Shown here one piece after another: positions 37,558 to 50,900 of a stretch of 64,000 nucleotides of DNA. Each line of letters opens with the position of its first letter. Within the stretch, counting starts at the first letter, position 1. The position numbers and the translations under genes are program-made. Source of the DNA: Collybia mongolica (lineage: Eukaryota > Basidiomycota > Agaricomycetes > Agaricales > Clitocybaceae); contig JAAXNY010000003.1 in the NCBI GenBank assembly GCA_013420905.1, forward strand, positions 124,001-188,000. The letters run 5' to 3'. The notes below the pieces were generated by a model, which did not search any database, was not told the DNA's origin, and saw nothing but the letters and a program-made list of their open reading frames with translations.

Positions 37558-38966
37558 ATGCAGAACCCCGACACCAACCCTGACATGAAGACGAGCGACG
37601 GCGACGACAACATGCCGCAACCACAACAGCCCCTCCACCCCTCCGTCGTCCCACGGCTCGACCCCGAGTACGTCGCCTTCCACAAGAAATACCTGCAGTA
37701 CGCCCCGGTCACGCACACGCAGCCCTGGGACCCGAAATTGCGCAACCCGCCGCCGCCCGGCACGACCCCGCTTATGGAGACAGAGCCCCTCAAGGTGGGG
37801 CACACACAGGACTTGGAGGCCGTGCAGGGCCGCGCGAGCGTGAGGGTATATACTCCAGAGGGGGAGAGGCCCGAAGGCGGCTGGCCGGTTATACTGTTCA
37901 TTCCGGGAGGTGGGTTTGTCTTAGTTGGGTCTAGGACCGTGGCGAACCCTAAAACGGCTGACTTGGGATTTTTGTAGGAGGGTGGGTGTTTGGAGGGCTC
38001 GAGAGACAGGCGTCGTTCTCGACGAATTTGTGTGTCCGTGAGTTGATTTCTGCCTCGTTCTCGGATTGGTGTATTTGATATGGGGGCGGGTAGATGCCAA
38101 ATGCGTTGTTGTATCGCTCGATCACAGGTTAGCCCCTGAGAACCCGTACCCTGCCGCTCTCGAAGACGCTATCGACATTCTCAAGTGGCTCGTCCAGCAC
38201 GGATCCACCTTGCTCAACGTAAACACCGGCCGAATTGCAGTCGGCGGCTGCTCTAGGTACGTCCTGCACAACGTTGGACCCTACACCCCATCACCATCAT
38301 CATTCACACACATGCTGACCCTGCCGTAGCGGCGGGAACCTCGCCGCTGTCCTCGCTCTCAAAGCTACCCAACTCAACCCTCCAATCCCACTCATGTTCC
38401 AGCTCCTCATCGTCCCCGCCGTCGACAACACCGCATCCACCGCCACTTCCTGGTACCCCAACCGCCACGCGCCCTGGCTCGGCCCCGAGTCTGTCCTGTG
38501 GTTCCGCCGGAAGTACCTCCCTAACGAGCGGGACTGGTCCGCGTGGGAGGCGTCACCGCTCCTTGCTCCACGGGAGCTGTTAGAGAAGGCACCAAAGACG
38601 TGGATTTCGGTGGGGGGTGTGGACCTCTTGAGGGTGGAGGGGGAGAAGTATGCGGAGCTGTTGAGAGAGCTGGGAGTTGGGGTTGAAATGAAGGTGTATG
38701 AGGGCGCGCCGCATACTGCAGTTGTTATGGATGGTGTGTGGTTTTTGTCTGGCTTGCAGTATCTGGGCTTGAGTTGACGGGTGTTGGCGTTGATCTCTTC
38801 TCCTGAATGCGGGTTTTAAAGCGTACGTGTTTGTGCCTTGAAGATTTGTCTATGGCTGATTCACCCGTTTTGTGTGTTGTGTAGCGTCATGCAGCTTGGA
38901 AGGACAATGATCGCAGATGCGGCTGATGCGCTCGCACGAGCGTTTGGGGCTGCAGGGGAGAGTTGA
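37558..38966 (+). CDS. HSL-type alpha/beta-hydrolase esterase 2
   Basis: Second esterase paralog. Exons 37558-37909, 37978-38037, 38094-38256, 38330-38733, 38822 (one base), 38885-38966: 1062 nt, 353 aa. The middle exons (60, 163, 404 nt) have the same lengths as in esterases 1 and 3. Motifs: DPEYVAFHKKYLQY near the start, LFIPGGGWVFGG at the oxyanion loop (Pro in place of the usual His), DHRLAPENPYPA, nucleophile in G-C-S-S-G across an intron, acid in GGVDLLRVEG, His in EGAPHT. The last exon begins after the conserved one-base exon and encodes MIADAADALARAF. The promoter directly follows the F-box relic of duplication 2. Confidence 0.87.
38822..38822 (+). other. One-nucleotide exon between introns 38734-38821 and 38823-38884
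   Basis: Sequence TTAAAG|C|GTACGT. Same position and phase as 32699 and 41476. Confidence 0.7.
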
Positions 38967-40287
38967 AATGGAATATGGTTGTTCGCCTTATGATACGGCT
39001 CGTGGCAGCGGCGTGGTGAGAAGCAGGGGAAGGATGCTTGCATTCGTCTGTCTGTCTGAGTACTTTGTATTTTATTTTCAGTTTCGTGACGCTCAGAACA
39101 AACATGTATACTCACATATTGAATTATCGTCCATGTTCGTCTCCTATTTCTCGTTAAACCTGGGGGGGTGATTCGGCAGTCTGATGAGAATTTTTTCATT
39201 ATCGCACGGTTTATGCCATTGAAACTGCAACACGTTGAACACGTCGAACCTGTGTTAGTTAGAGGGACTAGAAAAAAGCAGCTCAGCATCTAATCAGTTT
39301 CGAAACCCTCATACTCACCTACACACTCATATCGTAAATTATCACATCTGAGCGAAAACCTTTCTCGCTACGTGGCTTGGTACGTTGGTTGAGCTTGAAA
39401 ACCTGTCATGTGCAGCATTACCATGATCACATGATCTTTAGGTTTATACGCGTAGCCTCGGGCAGAATCCTTCTTCCATGTCAACTAGTATGTCCTGGAA
39501 CACGAGTGTGCCTGAACCCTGGTCTCTCATCTTCCTTTTGTGCCATCTCGCGTGGTAGATGTTTTGATAATTGAACACTCCAGAACGCTTGCTGTGTGCG
39601 CTCTATTTTACGTGCTAGATTCGAAAAGACTGACACATCGTGTGTTCCTAGGTATATATGAAGAGCATTACAAGATTTGGACTTGTGATAAGAACTACCC
39701 GGCCGGCGAGATTGGGCATAGCATGGACTTCTCTAGTAATTTGAACGGCTTCCGTTTTTGTAGGCAGCTGCGGATGGGAGACATAAGGGACCCAGGCGGG
39801 ATCGCAGTCAGGGGTTCGAACTTATGGCTTTCATCTCTTCACACATATGTATGGCTTCGGATCATGTTTTGTGCCCTATGCACGAGGCCGGAAACTCAGC
39901 TTTGTGCGAAAACCTAACTCATGGTCTGTGTTCACACCCTTTTACTGTCGAAATCTGGAGACACAAAGTCCCGTAATTATTAGTCCTCAACGCTCAACGT
40001 TCAACACTCCAAACCCCAAAGCAGAGCGTATTTCAACCGTGCGCCAGATCTTCCTCCCGGAGACCTATTTCTTATCAAACTAGATAAGAGCGCCATCAGC
40101 TGCAGCGGCGCAGTCTTGATATCGATCGTGCTGATGGTGAGCAATGAGTGCCTTGTCATCTCCGCCTGATGAGGGAATAGACCTTGTTCTGGTATAAAAT
40201 CAGTTCTTGCGTGTACTTCCCTGTTCTAACTTAACGCTTCAGTTCCACCCTCTTTGGCCGTCACATTCACCTCACAACACAGTAATC
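38967..40287. other. Spacer between esterases 2 and 3
   Basis: No gene recognised; short plus-strand frames near 39540-39917 have no motif. Confidence 0.5.
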
Positions 40288-41612
40288 ATGAGCAATAACG
40301 ACAACGACAACGAGAAAGCGCCCAAACAAACTCTCCATCCGTCCATCATCGACAGCCTCGACCCAGAATACCTCGCCTTCTATAATAAATATCTGCAATA
40401 CGTGACGCCCTCCCATACGCTTCCCTGGGACCCGTCATCGCGCGACCCGGAGCCGTCAGAGCTACTGCACCCGGAGTCAGAACCATTAGAGGTCGGAAAG
40501 ACAAAGGATTATGACGTAGTTCCAGGGTGCGCCAGGTTGCGCGTCTATACGCCTGAAGGAGCAGCGCCGGAGGGTGGATGGCCCATACTGTTCTTCATTC
40601 CTGGAGGTGGGTCATTGAACCGAATATTTTTGGAATTGTGTCGTTCATGTATCGTTCCTGCTGTCTATAGGAGGATGGGCATATGGAGGACTGGATAATC
40701 AGGCGTCCTTTTCGACGAACGTTTGTGTGCGTAAGTGACCCTTCTGCCTGTACCGCCATTGGTGTTGTGATGTTTGAATAGGCGTGAAGTGCGTTGTTGC
40801 TTCCCTTGATCACCGATTGGCCCCAGAGAACCCGTACCCCGCTGCTGTTGACGATGCCACCGAAGCCCTGAAGTGGGTTTTTAAGAATGGGGAGGCAGAG
40901 CTTGGTATTAATGCTGCACGAATAGCAGTGGGTGGATATTCAGGGTGCGCCTAAAGGACAATCCAGCGCCCTCTCATATATTCATCACACAGCTTCACAG
41001 TGGTGGAAATGTGGCAGCAACTCTCGTACTCAAGGCAGCATCCGCAAAACCGCCGATCCCGCTCGTATTCCAGTTACTGCTCTTGCCCATCACGGATAAT
41101 ACAGCGTCGGTGGAGACCTACTGGAAGGCGACACGACATGCGCCGTGGCTGACGCCAGAGAGAATGCTATGGTACCGCTCGATGTATCTCCCCAATAAGC
41201 GCGACTGGGCCGTGTGGGAGGCATCTCCGATCCTGGCCCCCAAAGGCCTGCTTGGGAAGGCTCCACCAACGTGGATCGCTGTTGGCGGGGCGGATATCTT
41301 GCGGGATGAAGGAATTGCGTATGGCGAACTGTTGCGTGAGGAAGGGGTACCGGTCGAGACGCAAATGTATGAAGGGGCGCCGCATGCGGTTTTTGAAATG
41401 GATGGTAAGAGGTTTCACAGGATTTGAGGTAATATGATAGTTGAAATTCCTGAATTTCCGTTATGGCATTACTAGCGTGCGTCCCTGTGTTGCTCATTTT
41501 TTCCTTTCAAGGATTAATTTGATTTTTCTATGGATACAGTGTCATGAAGCTCGGAAGGAGGTTGTTTTCAGATGCAGTAAATGCGCTCGCGGGAGCTTTC
41601 AGGGCTACCTAA
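40288..41612 (+). CDS. HSL-type alpha/beta-hydrolase esterase 3
   Basis: Third tandem esterase. Exons 40288-40606, 40671-40730, 40782-40944, 41001-41404, 41476 (one base), 41540-41612: 1020 nt, 339 aa. N-terminal LDPEYLAFYNKYLQY as in paralog 2; oxyanion loop FFIPGGGWAYGG with Pro instead of His; DHRLAPENPYPA; nucleophile in G-Y-S-G-G; acid in GGADILRDEG; His in EGAPHA. The final exon reads VMKLGRRLFSDAVNALAGAF only if the one-base exon is used. All residues of the Ser-Asp-His triad are present, so an active enzyme is likely. A further, broken esterase lies 0.6 kb downstream, so the family has grown by tandem duplication. Confidence 0.87.
41476..41476 (+). other. One-nucleotide exon between introns 41405-41475 and 41477-41539
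   Basis: Sequence ACTAG|C|GTGCGT. Same position and phase as in the two other intact paralogs. Confidence 0.7.
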
Positions 41613-42216
41613 ATTTTTGATCACTTTGGTGTGTTGCTTTCTGGATTTTTCTGACCAGATTGATACTTTTTTGATGTTACTTAGTCTAACTTACTTTAGT
41701 GCACCATCATATACAAAAGTCAATCTTTACCGCCCCCTTTGTGTCTACAAAAACCAAGGGTTGATCCATTGCTTTATGTACAACTTATTTTTACACCAAC
41801 TTGACTGAAATCTCTCATACCCCATGGGTCGATTACAGGTCAAACAAGTCTCTTTTTCGGAAACAAAATGAAGATGTTCAAGAATGAAGCAAAGAAGGGG
41901 GAAGAGCTTACCGTGAAACTCCCTAATAATCGAACATAAGGGTCTATAGTGGTTTAGAACGGGCTATATTGCTAAAAAAAAAAAAAGGTAACCACTGATT
42001 GATTATAAGCGCTTCGGCGAAGACGTGACTTGTCCTCCATGCGTAAAAACCCAATCTCATTCTGTATCGACAGACAAGAGGAATTACACGACGCACCCAG
42101 CCTTCCTATCGTCTACCACAGACCTTAGACCAGCAGAAACGACAGACCAACGGTAGGTAGAAGGTATATATATAACTTTCTTATTAATAGATGTTTTGGT
42201 TTGTGATGTATTCTCT

Positions 42217-42480
42217 CAATGAGCGCGACTACGCCGCGTGGAGGCGCTGCGGACCCTGCTCCTCATTTACCTGCTTGGGAGGGCCCCGCCGATGGGGATT
42301 TCCGTTGGGTGTCCTGTAGTTGCATATGGGGAACCTCTGCATAAGAAATGGGTGCTTGTAGAGGGGCGGACATGTGAAGGGGCGTCGCATAACAGATGAT
42401 AAGAGGTGGAGGTCTGTTGGGATTTGATGTGGTATGAGCATTGACTATTTCTCGATATCTAATGAGGCGAATCAGCGTGT
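42217..42480 (+). pseudogene. Esterase 3' relic
   Basis: Degenerate copy of the C-terminal half of esterase 3: NERDYAAWR, a shifted LLGRAPPTW equivalent, then CEGASHN for the catalytic-His region. Several stops. The stretches to either side (41613-42216, 42481-43849) show no gene. Confidence 0.6.
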
Positions 42481-43849
42481 GTGACTGCGGAATTTGGTAT
42501 CGCCTTCTGGGGGGCTAGTTTTTTCTATTGATATAGCATGGATGGATGCGGGTGATTCACTCCCGGGGGTATTCGGAACTGTCTGGATTTTAAGAATCCT
42601 TCCTGCTTTGCATTTTGTAGTTTGTTAGGCTAGAGAATTTGTATCTCTGTGAAGCCGATCAGGAGGTCTACTTTAGAAATTAGAATGCCGTGGTACACGG
42701 AAATTGACCTACCATCCTCTTCTTGATTGCGAGATGTGCTGGACCTCGGTATCGCCTCTTCCTGCGCTTCTAGCTGCAAAGAGGCCAATTTTTCGGATTA
42801 GTGGAAATAGGTTTCAGATATCGTGGACACGGTTCCTAGGCGCTCGTAAATGTTCCGACACTCAGCGATGCTACCACCATCGAAACAGAATTTTTCAGCC
42901 ACGTGACGGTTTTGGCATGCGTCAACCATCCCTGCACTGCCACTACAAATCCGAATTCTTCCATCATACCTCCATCTTGAAATTTATGACGATCGTAACC
43001 CGCAATAAGGGGAATACCCAGCATATCAAATAAGTGCTATCCAGCAGGGCGCGCCACCTTTTCGGTTCCCGTCAAATCCCCTTCGCATTCGACATAAGCG
43101 ATCAGGCGTTGCACGCTTGTCTGAACCTTTTTAGCGCTCTTTCTCGTCCGACTCGCTCATGCGCCACCGGCATCGCGGCTGGCCACCATAATCGGGGGTC
43201 TGAGTATCATCATTCACGATATGTGCCGTCCGTAAATAGGCCGAAGAGTGCATGCATGCCGATGGCACGGGTCGCATGACCGTGAGCTTCCCCTCTAGCC
43301 CCGCAGATGCTGGAAAAGCATGTCAACTTGCTTCTCCGTCGCCCGTGGCAACCACAACGCATAGGAAAATTATTACCGACCCAGCCAGCTCCGATGTTTC
43401 TGGCCAGAATAGAAACAACAGGGGAATGAGAGGTGTCTATAATTGAGTTACATTAAGCCGCCGCATATTAGCTTTGGCTAGATCTAAGGAAAAGGTGAGC
43501 TAAACGTAATACCTTTTGTCTTAAATTCCTTTCGATGTTCAGAAATGGCGATATATTGAGTTATCTGGTATTTTTGCCCTAGATGTTCCCCGAGATCAAA
43601 CGATTGCTACCCGAAACCCTCATCTAGGTTTGCTTCTCCGCTCACGCGAAGCCGGGGTAAGGCCTCTGACCTCGATTGACACCCCAGCCCGCATGATGGT
43701 TGAGCAATTCAAGTCACCCTGAATTCCAATGAAATGGTATAGGTATCAGGTTGTTGCACAGTACGGCATTTAGAGTGAGTCGAATGATGCTATAAGTATC
43801 AACTCACCAACATTTTCCTAGTTTTACATCTTTAGAATTTTTGTCTATT
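42481..43849. other. Spacer without recognised gene
   Basis: No supported frame or repeat; contains the promoter of the 7TM gene at 43850. Confidence 0.45.
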
Positions 43850-45801
43850 ATGGCCTCGACTTTGATCGACATCCCACGAACACATGGCTCGCTCCTTCTG
43901 GGGGGTCTTTTTGGTGCTGGGTATGATGCTATATACATGATACTCAACAATTACTAACTACACATCAGATTGTCGGGTATCGTTGCGGTGCAGGTCATCG
44001 TCTACTTAAAGCTCTATCCCATGGATCCGCTAGGAATTAAAGCTTTGGTATGTGTTCGGCGCTTGTTGCTTGCATTCCGACCCACTTCATCCAAGATTTA
44101 GGTCCTGCTTATCTGGTAAACAGTTTTCCATTACACCCTTTTTTCAAGATTGTAACTTTGGCCCAGGTTCCTCGATCTTATTCACACGGGGTTTACATGG
44201 GCAGCCATCTGGGAATATCTTATAATTTGCTTCGGTGATGCTGAAAGTGCGGATAATATTACATTGTAAGTTCGATATGCTAGGCCAATTTTGTACTTCG
44301 ATCCTTGAACTTTACAGGTGCCTTGCGGTGCGCTCCAATCTCATACTTTATGCTTCACAATTCACAATACATACGGTAGCTCACAATTCTGTTCACGGTG
44401 AGCTTCTAGTTATGTTCCAGTTTCTAGAATACGGTCAAACGTTGCAAGATAGGCTATCCTGACATTTGTCGTACAATGGTGAGCCCTTTAGCATAACGAA
44501 TCATCGAGATCTTTGAGATCTGATGGTCTACCAAGCTTCTTCGCTCATCGGATCCACTTGCGTCAGTCAAAAAAATCTGGAACGGAGCTCAGGGAAGCTA
44601 ATTGATCCCCAAGTAAGCAATAAGAACTGGTATATTATATCCCCCATTGTAAGCGGTTGTCAGGGTTCTAAATGTTCGTTTATTGATATCAATACCACAC
44701 AGATCCTTCTTGCTCTCTGTCGCCTGGGTGAATCAACTACTCTCGAATAATACGTCATGGTTATGTTGATCGTTGAGAAACAGCTTCCGCTTGTAGTGAG
44801 TTTCATATAAACTTTTGGAATCAGTCCATTGACGCTGGGTAGTAACAAGCGCTGAAATGTAAATTATCATGCCCAACCCTGGTTCTGCTAACCTCACGTC
44901 CAATGTCTTGTTTTAGGATTTCCTTGCGAAGTTTCGACCTCTTCAAGCTGAATTTCCGTGTGAGTAATGTTGCTCTGTCACGCCTCGCATTTGCTTAGTG
45001 AATACCCTGGCGCTACCGTAGTGGCTATTTTCCCTTGGATTAGCATTTTCATCAGCGGTCGACATCCTTGTCACCCTCTCTCTCTTTTTCTTGCTTCAGA
45101 AGAGCCGGTCAAACTCATTAACGTTGGTTTACCTCGTAACCAGAATTTTCTATTTTTAAAAGATTTGCTCCAGTTTAGACCATGTCATCGATTCCGTCAT
45201 CTTGTATACTTTCGAAATCGGGTCTGTGACATGGTGTGTCCTGCGTCTGTCTACACAATTACAATTCGTGACGTCCCTTCAGTGCTGCGACGATCGTATC
45301 GATGATATGTGTGAGTGGGGTAACGATATTATGACTACCAGAACTGACTAGTACCCCACCCGACTTAGTGGCTAACCATGAATGACAACCTAATTTTCAT
45401 GGGCCTCCACTTTGTGATTGGAAAATGTCAGTCACCGATCCTTCCCCCTAGGATGCCCGCTAAGGCTCTTCATATAGTCTACGCTAATTCTTTGTTGGCA
45501 ACGTTCGTCACATATTTAAGTGTAGTATGCAACGCTCACACAACCAGAACATGCTAGGTTGAACGCTCGATATGAACTCCGTCGTTCGCGAACGCTACAC
45601 GACCTTGCGCCACAATCGGACTTCCATAGCTCACATCCTCGAATGCCGCAGTTCCGAAATCCTCTCGTGAGTACACTTGTCATCATATGTTTAGACCTCG
45701 TAACGCAGGCACAGGATTCGGGACACTCTGACCACAACATTCAACTATCTCCCGTACATATCAGCATCGAAAAAAGGGTAGAATTTGTGTATGATAGTTA
45801 A
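43850..45801 (+). CDS. 7TM protein, DUF6534 type (middle uncertain)
   Basis: Basidiomycete 7TM protein of the DUF6534 type (name from memory); function unknown. The first exons read MASTLIDIPRTHGSLLLGGLFGAG, then LSGIVAVQVIVYLKLYP, VLLIW and FLDLIHTGFTWAAIWEYLI: the family's helix 1 to 3 pattern. The 3' half is well kept across short introns: NKNWYIISPI, DFLAKFRPL, SLGLAFSSAVDILVTLSL with [73 protein letters not shown], and a tail ending at TAA 45799-45801. Between about 44280 and 44590 I could not build an in-frame exon for the helix around HRIR; a frameshift there may have made it a pseudogene. The intact end argues for recent decay or a missed exon. Confidence 0.6.
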
Positions 45802-46390
45802 TAGCCAGTATTGGTCAAAATATAGCACCAACGTTCGGAAGTCTTCATGGCCTATGCGCGTCCTTATTTATGGAGGACATGCTGGGCTACGTAGAACTAG
45901 CACCCATACTGGAAGCAACAACGTCAGGTTAGAGAGAATATCTTGGAAATTCTAAGCTATTTCCTGTACCTTTCAAGTTTTGGGGTAGGTAGGTGGGGTT
46001 CGGACTGGCTTATCATGAACCCTTTCAAGTCCGCTTTTGAAGCTGAGGGTTCCCGGGAAGTTACGACAACGGCCATACCGTTTGTACATATGTTAGAGTG
46101 CAAAATAAACATTTCTTTGAAATTCTGACGGCGGTTGATAGTCCGGGTGACTGGTAGCGCTGCGTGGTACTTGTGCTTATTATAAGATTCATTTCTCCTG
46201 CGTTCGTCGCATTTGTTGCATGAATTTTGAAGTCACGTGAACTAAGGCATGTGGCACTAATAGTAATACTCGTAAGCAACATTCGCCTTCGAGTTTCTCC
46301 TCCTGCTAATGCCAATTTTTACAATCGTGAAAATTTCAAACCTGAGTCTAGTGCAGATCCACAGAATACACCCAATTTGACCCAAGCAAG

Positions 46391-47970
46391 GTGTACGCCA
46401 TGATCGAAGGTGCATTAGCTGAAATTGACCACGTCAATATTTCAGGCTATGTCAGATATATGATTCCTGTCAAATTTGATAGCCATGTCTCTCGAGATTC
46501 GTACTCAGGGGAGAGTACTATTCACGTTAACAACAAAGATCATGGTGAGCTTTTTGTAATCATAATTCATAACCCAGCTCCGCCGCGCTAAAAATCAAAC
46601 CACTTTCTAGGAACAAGCAGCAATCGCCCCACGAAGGTCAATGTGATAGCCTCTTCTTTCGTAACCACCCCCCCAGAGGTTCTCGCCAATATCTTTGTTA
46701 AATGTAGTGACACTCCAACTGTCAACCTGCCACCGAGACCTGGATTCTACCCCTGGAGGTTGGGCCATGTATGCTCACAATGGAAAACGACACTCTGGGA
46801 TTCTCCTGAGGTTTGGAGGTACATTCATGTCCTGGATTCTGTGACCCAGGCTCTATCCAGCACCTACTTTCGGGATGTTTTGAATGACATTCTCACTCGC
46901 ACAAATGGGCTATTGTTCTTAACAGTCGATCACCACGACACTTCCGGTGTCTCCGATCTCATTTTGTCGTCCAGCCACAGTTTCAGGGGCCTAGATCTTG
47001 ACTGGATGATGTTAAACTCGCTGTTCATGCTTTTTGAATTACCGCGTGGCTCGCTCGCTCACCTTGAAAGTCTTGGTGTTACACTTTATGGAACGTCTTC
47101 CTAATCGCCCCAGATCCCTAGCCGCTTCAAAACCCCGTCACGATTTACCGAGTCTTCGGCGACTGTATATTAGTGGATTTGCCCCAGGCCTGTCTTACCT
47201 TCCCTACCTCCCATTACACAATTGACTAATCTTTTGATCCGGTGAGAAAAACTAGTGTGTTGGATGTACACTCTATGCTCCAACATTGCAGTTCACTCTT
47301 CAGAGCTAAATTTTGGATCAATCTTGCTGTAAGTACATCTCTAAATAGTCCACTCAGGGAAATTATTCTTCCGACCCTCAAAATACTCGGTCTTATGGTT
47401 CAAATTATGGTTGATTGGAATTTTTTCCTGGATCCACTCACTTCATCGTTTAAATCACTCACTGCTACTGGCCGGCCGCGCCCAGAATTTCCGAGCGCCG
47501 TGACGTCTCTCCTCTCTCGCTCAGGATGCATCCTTCAGCACCTCAGCATCCATCCTTACTCAGAAGACGGTCCACACCCTGGGCTTGAACAGCTTTTGGA
47601 ACGAACACCCGGCCTGACATCTTTCTTCTCAACATATGTTGCATCTCCCACTCCCGTCCGCCTCGTCCATAGTGGGCAGCTGCCACATCTCGTAAACGCC
47701 ACCTGGACCGTCTACCCTGACGGGCTAGTCGCATTGCTTGACATTCTTGATGAGCGCGTTTCCCATCCGCACTCATCTGTGAATTTAAAGTGCCAGATTC
47801 GTGTTACGTGTTTAAATGCAAGGGATGCTGCACCTGCTTGGCGGCGCTTTTCTAGAAACTATGGCGCGTATCGGAGTATTGGCTTCGACATCACAGTACA
47901 AGACATAAGAGGCAGGGATGTGCGATCCGTCATGGATGAACTTCTGATCCTCGTCCCCATCCAACCTTAA
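46391..47970 (+). pseudogene. F-box protein pseudogene
   Basis: F-box protein of the large Agaricomycete type, normally an SCF substrate adaptor. An upstream part (46391-46545) joins across a GT-AG intron to the F-box itself: TPPEVLANIFVKCSD and RLGHVCSQWKTTLWDSPEVWRYI (46650-46830). The leucine-rich part follows in three different frames. The first stops at 47104 after LESLGVTLYGTSS, the next runs to 47225 (LRRLYISGFAPGL), and the last runs 47242-47970 (VLDVHSMLQHCSSLFRAKFWI to PDGLVALLDILDERV). At least two frameshifts separate them and no intron explains the changes, so I call it a pseudogene. Relics of the same family lie at 7050-8030 and 36570-37320. Confidence 0.75.
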
Positions 47971-50900
47971 TGTGTGGCGCTTCATTTTTATCGGGTATCT
48001 TAGACGATTCTATTTACGATCACATATATATTTAACAATTCTTTTTCCTTCACGCTAGTCTCGTTTACGTTACGTTGTTATTATATTCACAGGAATGATA
48101 ACTAGACATCAGTGTTTATTATTGCCGCGACACATGTTATCCAAGATCTAGTCCGTCTTATATATGAGTTCTACGACTTTCCCATGATACACGTTAGCCA
48201 CTACGAGATTTGCTACTCATTCGAGCGACACCAGATACTAAATCATTTAACTTGAAGCACAGAGATCAAAGCGGCATGCGACTGGGTTCTTGGATAGTAG
48301 GTGTTCTTTATAATTAATACACCCGCAGGGACCAGCCCTACTAGCACGGGTTAGAATAATAGCCGTAGAATATCAAGCTAAGGTGATACGAGTGCATCTA
48401 CTCGTTGATGACATCACGCCTAAACTTGGAATGCTCGGCGTTTCGGGATTTTATGCTTATTGCGCCATGAAGTTGCTGGGTCTAAGCACAAACCGTGGGC
48501 GATTCAACTACACTTGACAAACAATGCGTATGGCTCAGCCCCAGGGAACTATAATTCCACATTAAAGAAAGAAAAAAAAACCCCTACGTAGCAAGTAACG
48601 GAAGTGATACTAAAACGAGTTGCATTCACAACCGATTCATCGCCGTTACTAGTTTTTTCCTGATTAACTAGTATCTGTCTCGTGGCACCAATATCACTGA
48701 AGACCATCATGTATATGTAACAATACCAAGATAATAATGGTCGCTAAGTCAGTTTCCGAGACGAAGAATGTATATTCTGGGAAGTAACAGGATCTGAGAA
48801 GCAAAACACTTGAGTTGACGACGCAGGGCCTGGTATCAATGTCGTAAAAAAAATGAACCGTCAAGGAACATGCAACCTAGACGAAATCGTACACTGAAAT
48901 TATACTCAAAGTCCCTTTTTACATCAGCACATTAGAGAAATTAGCTAAGATAATAACGCACGGTTCCATAGGGAAATATTTGATTATGTTCAGCAAGGCT
49001 AACACAAAAGGAGACCATAGGGACTTCTCCGGAAACATGGCCACTACTTCCTTTCATATCATTTCACCTTTCCTACATCAAACGTCTGGTAAGTGTTTCC
49101 ATAACGCACCTTCGCGCGGTTGGACAACCTATCCCATCGATAGTCCTCGCAAATATCGGGACAGGGGAACTACTCCCAAACCTCGAGGTTTTGAGGTTCA
49201 GAGCACCATTCAACGGCCCAAGGAGAACACACTAGAGTTTGCGGCACAGAGAGAAGCATCAGGGTGGCGTCTCCATAGAGTATTGACATTCGTACGCGGG
49301 ACCCTTGCAGTGTAGATGGTTGGATTGACGGCATAACGGCCGCAGGGTCGACGTTCTGGTAGGGATGTCCTCCGCGGTGTTGAGGATTACTTCATAAGTA
49401 CACCAAATTTCCGGCACTTCAAGGGGGGTTCAATCAACTGGACATTGAGTAGATAGCGTTCGTCAATGTGATGCGGGCGGCGTTATTGCAGTAAGGGCTG
49501 TGCATTTGGTGGGTGGATAGTTCAGGCAAAAAGTGGGCCCACGTAAAGGAGAGGTGATTATTGCGTGCCCGAATCCTTCCTCGGAGACTGGCTACAAGGA
49601 AGTTGCTATACTTTAATTGTGGTGGCCGCGTCGTCCATGATTAACATAACCGGAAAACTTGCGAGCAACCCATAGGGCATGGGGCGCCCGAGGTGAGAGA
49701 AGAACAAATAACCGAGGAGTAGTTCGCAGGAGCAGGATGGGGAGAGTACAGGAGCAAGAAATGGAAGCGAAGAAAACTGTAGGCATCCGGAAGCATGAAA
49801 AAGAGGCCTCTAGCAGCCATTGTCCGACCTTCCGGGCACATCGCTCAGTGCTTGGGGGGTTCATTTACTGTGTAACGGACGAGGCAAGATAGCTGCGACG
49901 TACTCTATCCCTAGTCCAGCACCATTTTCCCATCAAATCCCCTCCCTACCTTATGCTCCGAGTCTCGTCGTCCCCTCCGGGAATGCCAGTTAGTATCGCA
50001 GTATCCGGTTCCGGCTCTTTTCCAGCGAACATCCTATGAAAAGCTTTCTGTAGTACAGAGATAGATGGACCCGCGTCTACTTCAGGGGTGGTCGTATGTT
50101 GTTCCGCTTTGGTCCTTTTCATGTACAGTGGACGGAGAGATGTGACAAGTATAATCGGAACGGAAATGCTTCGGTCATGTGAATAGATGATTATAATCAC
50201 GTGACCGCCAGACCTCGGAATGCCAAAAATAAGAAAATCAAAGGCGGTCCTCGAGTGCTCCTCCATGGCAGTCTTGATATGAATGTGTTATTTGTATAAA
50301 GGCCCAATTTGCTGTTGACCCCGCTCAAATTAATTTATTATGACAGATCCACGCCGTTCCTCACTAAAATGACATGGAAGTTAAAATTTTGGCCCAAAGT
50401 TTGCAACCGAAATATGGCCCTCAACTTCACAGTATCAGCACCCCAAGGGACCATTTGTGACAGGAAAACACTGTGAGTCATCTGAGGAGGTGCAAATGTA
50501 CCTGTCTTTATCCACTCACTCAGGACTCGATGTTATGAAGCATGCGACTTATGACAATATATAAGAGGTTATCGTCCTTCCTATTAGTCTATCAGGACTC
50601 GTTGTATCCTGCATATACAAATAGGCGGCATTGCAACTTATAAAAAAACTGGATCTCCTCCCGTTCAGAGTCGTCACTTGCATATGATCTATCACGAATG
50701 GATAGGACGAACTGTGAAGGGATTGATGCTGTGGCGGGATTCGATTGGAGTTGGTGGCCGGTGGATTGGCATTTGTGGAGGCTGTAAATGTACTGAATCG
50801 TGTCTTAGCAAGTGTAATGGCGTTTATGGTGACGTATTCTGGAGTGTCTGGTAGCATAAATAATGGAAAACAGTGAGAATGGAGATATTTAATGACGACG

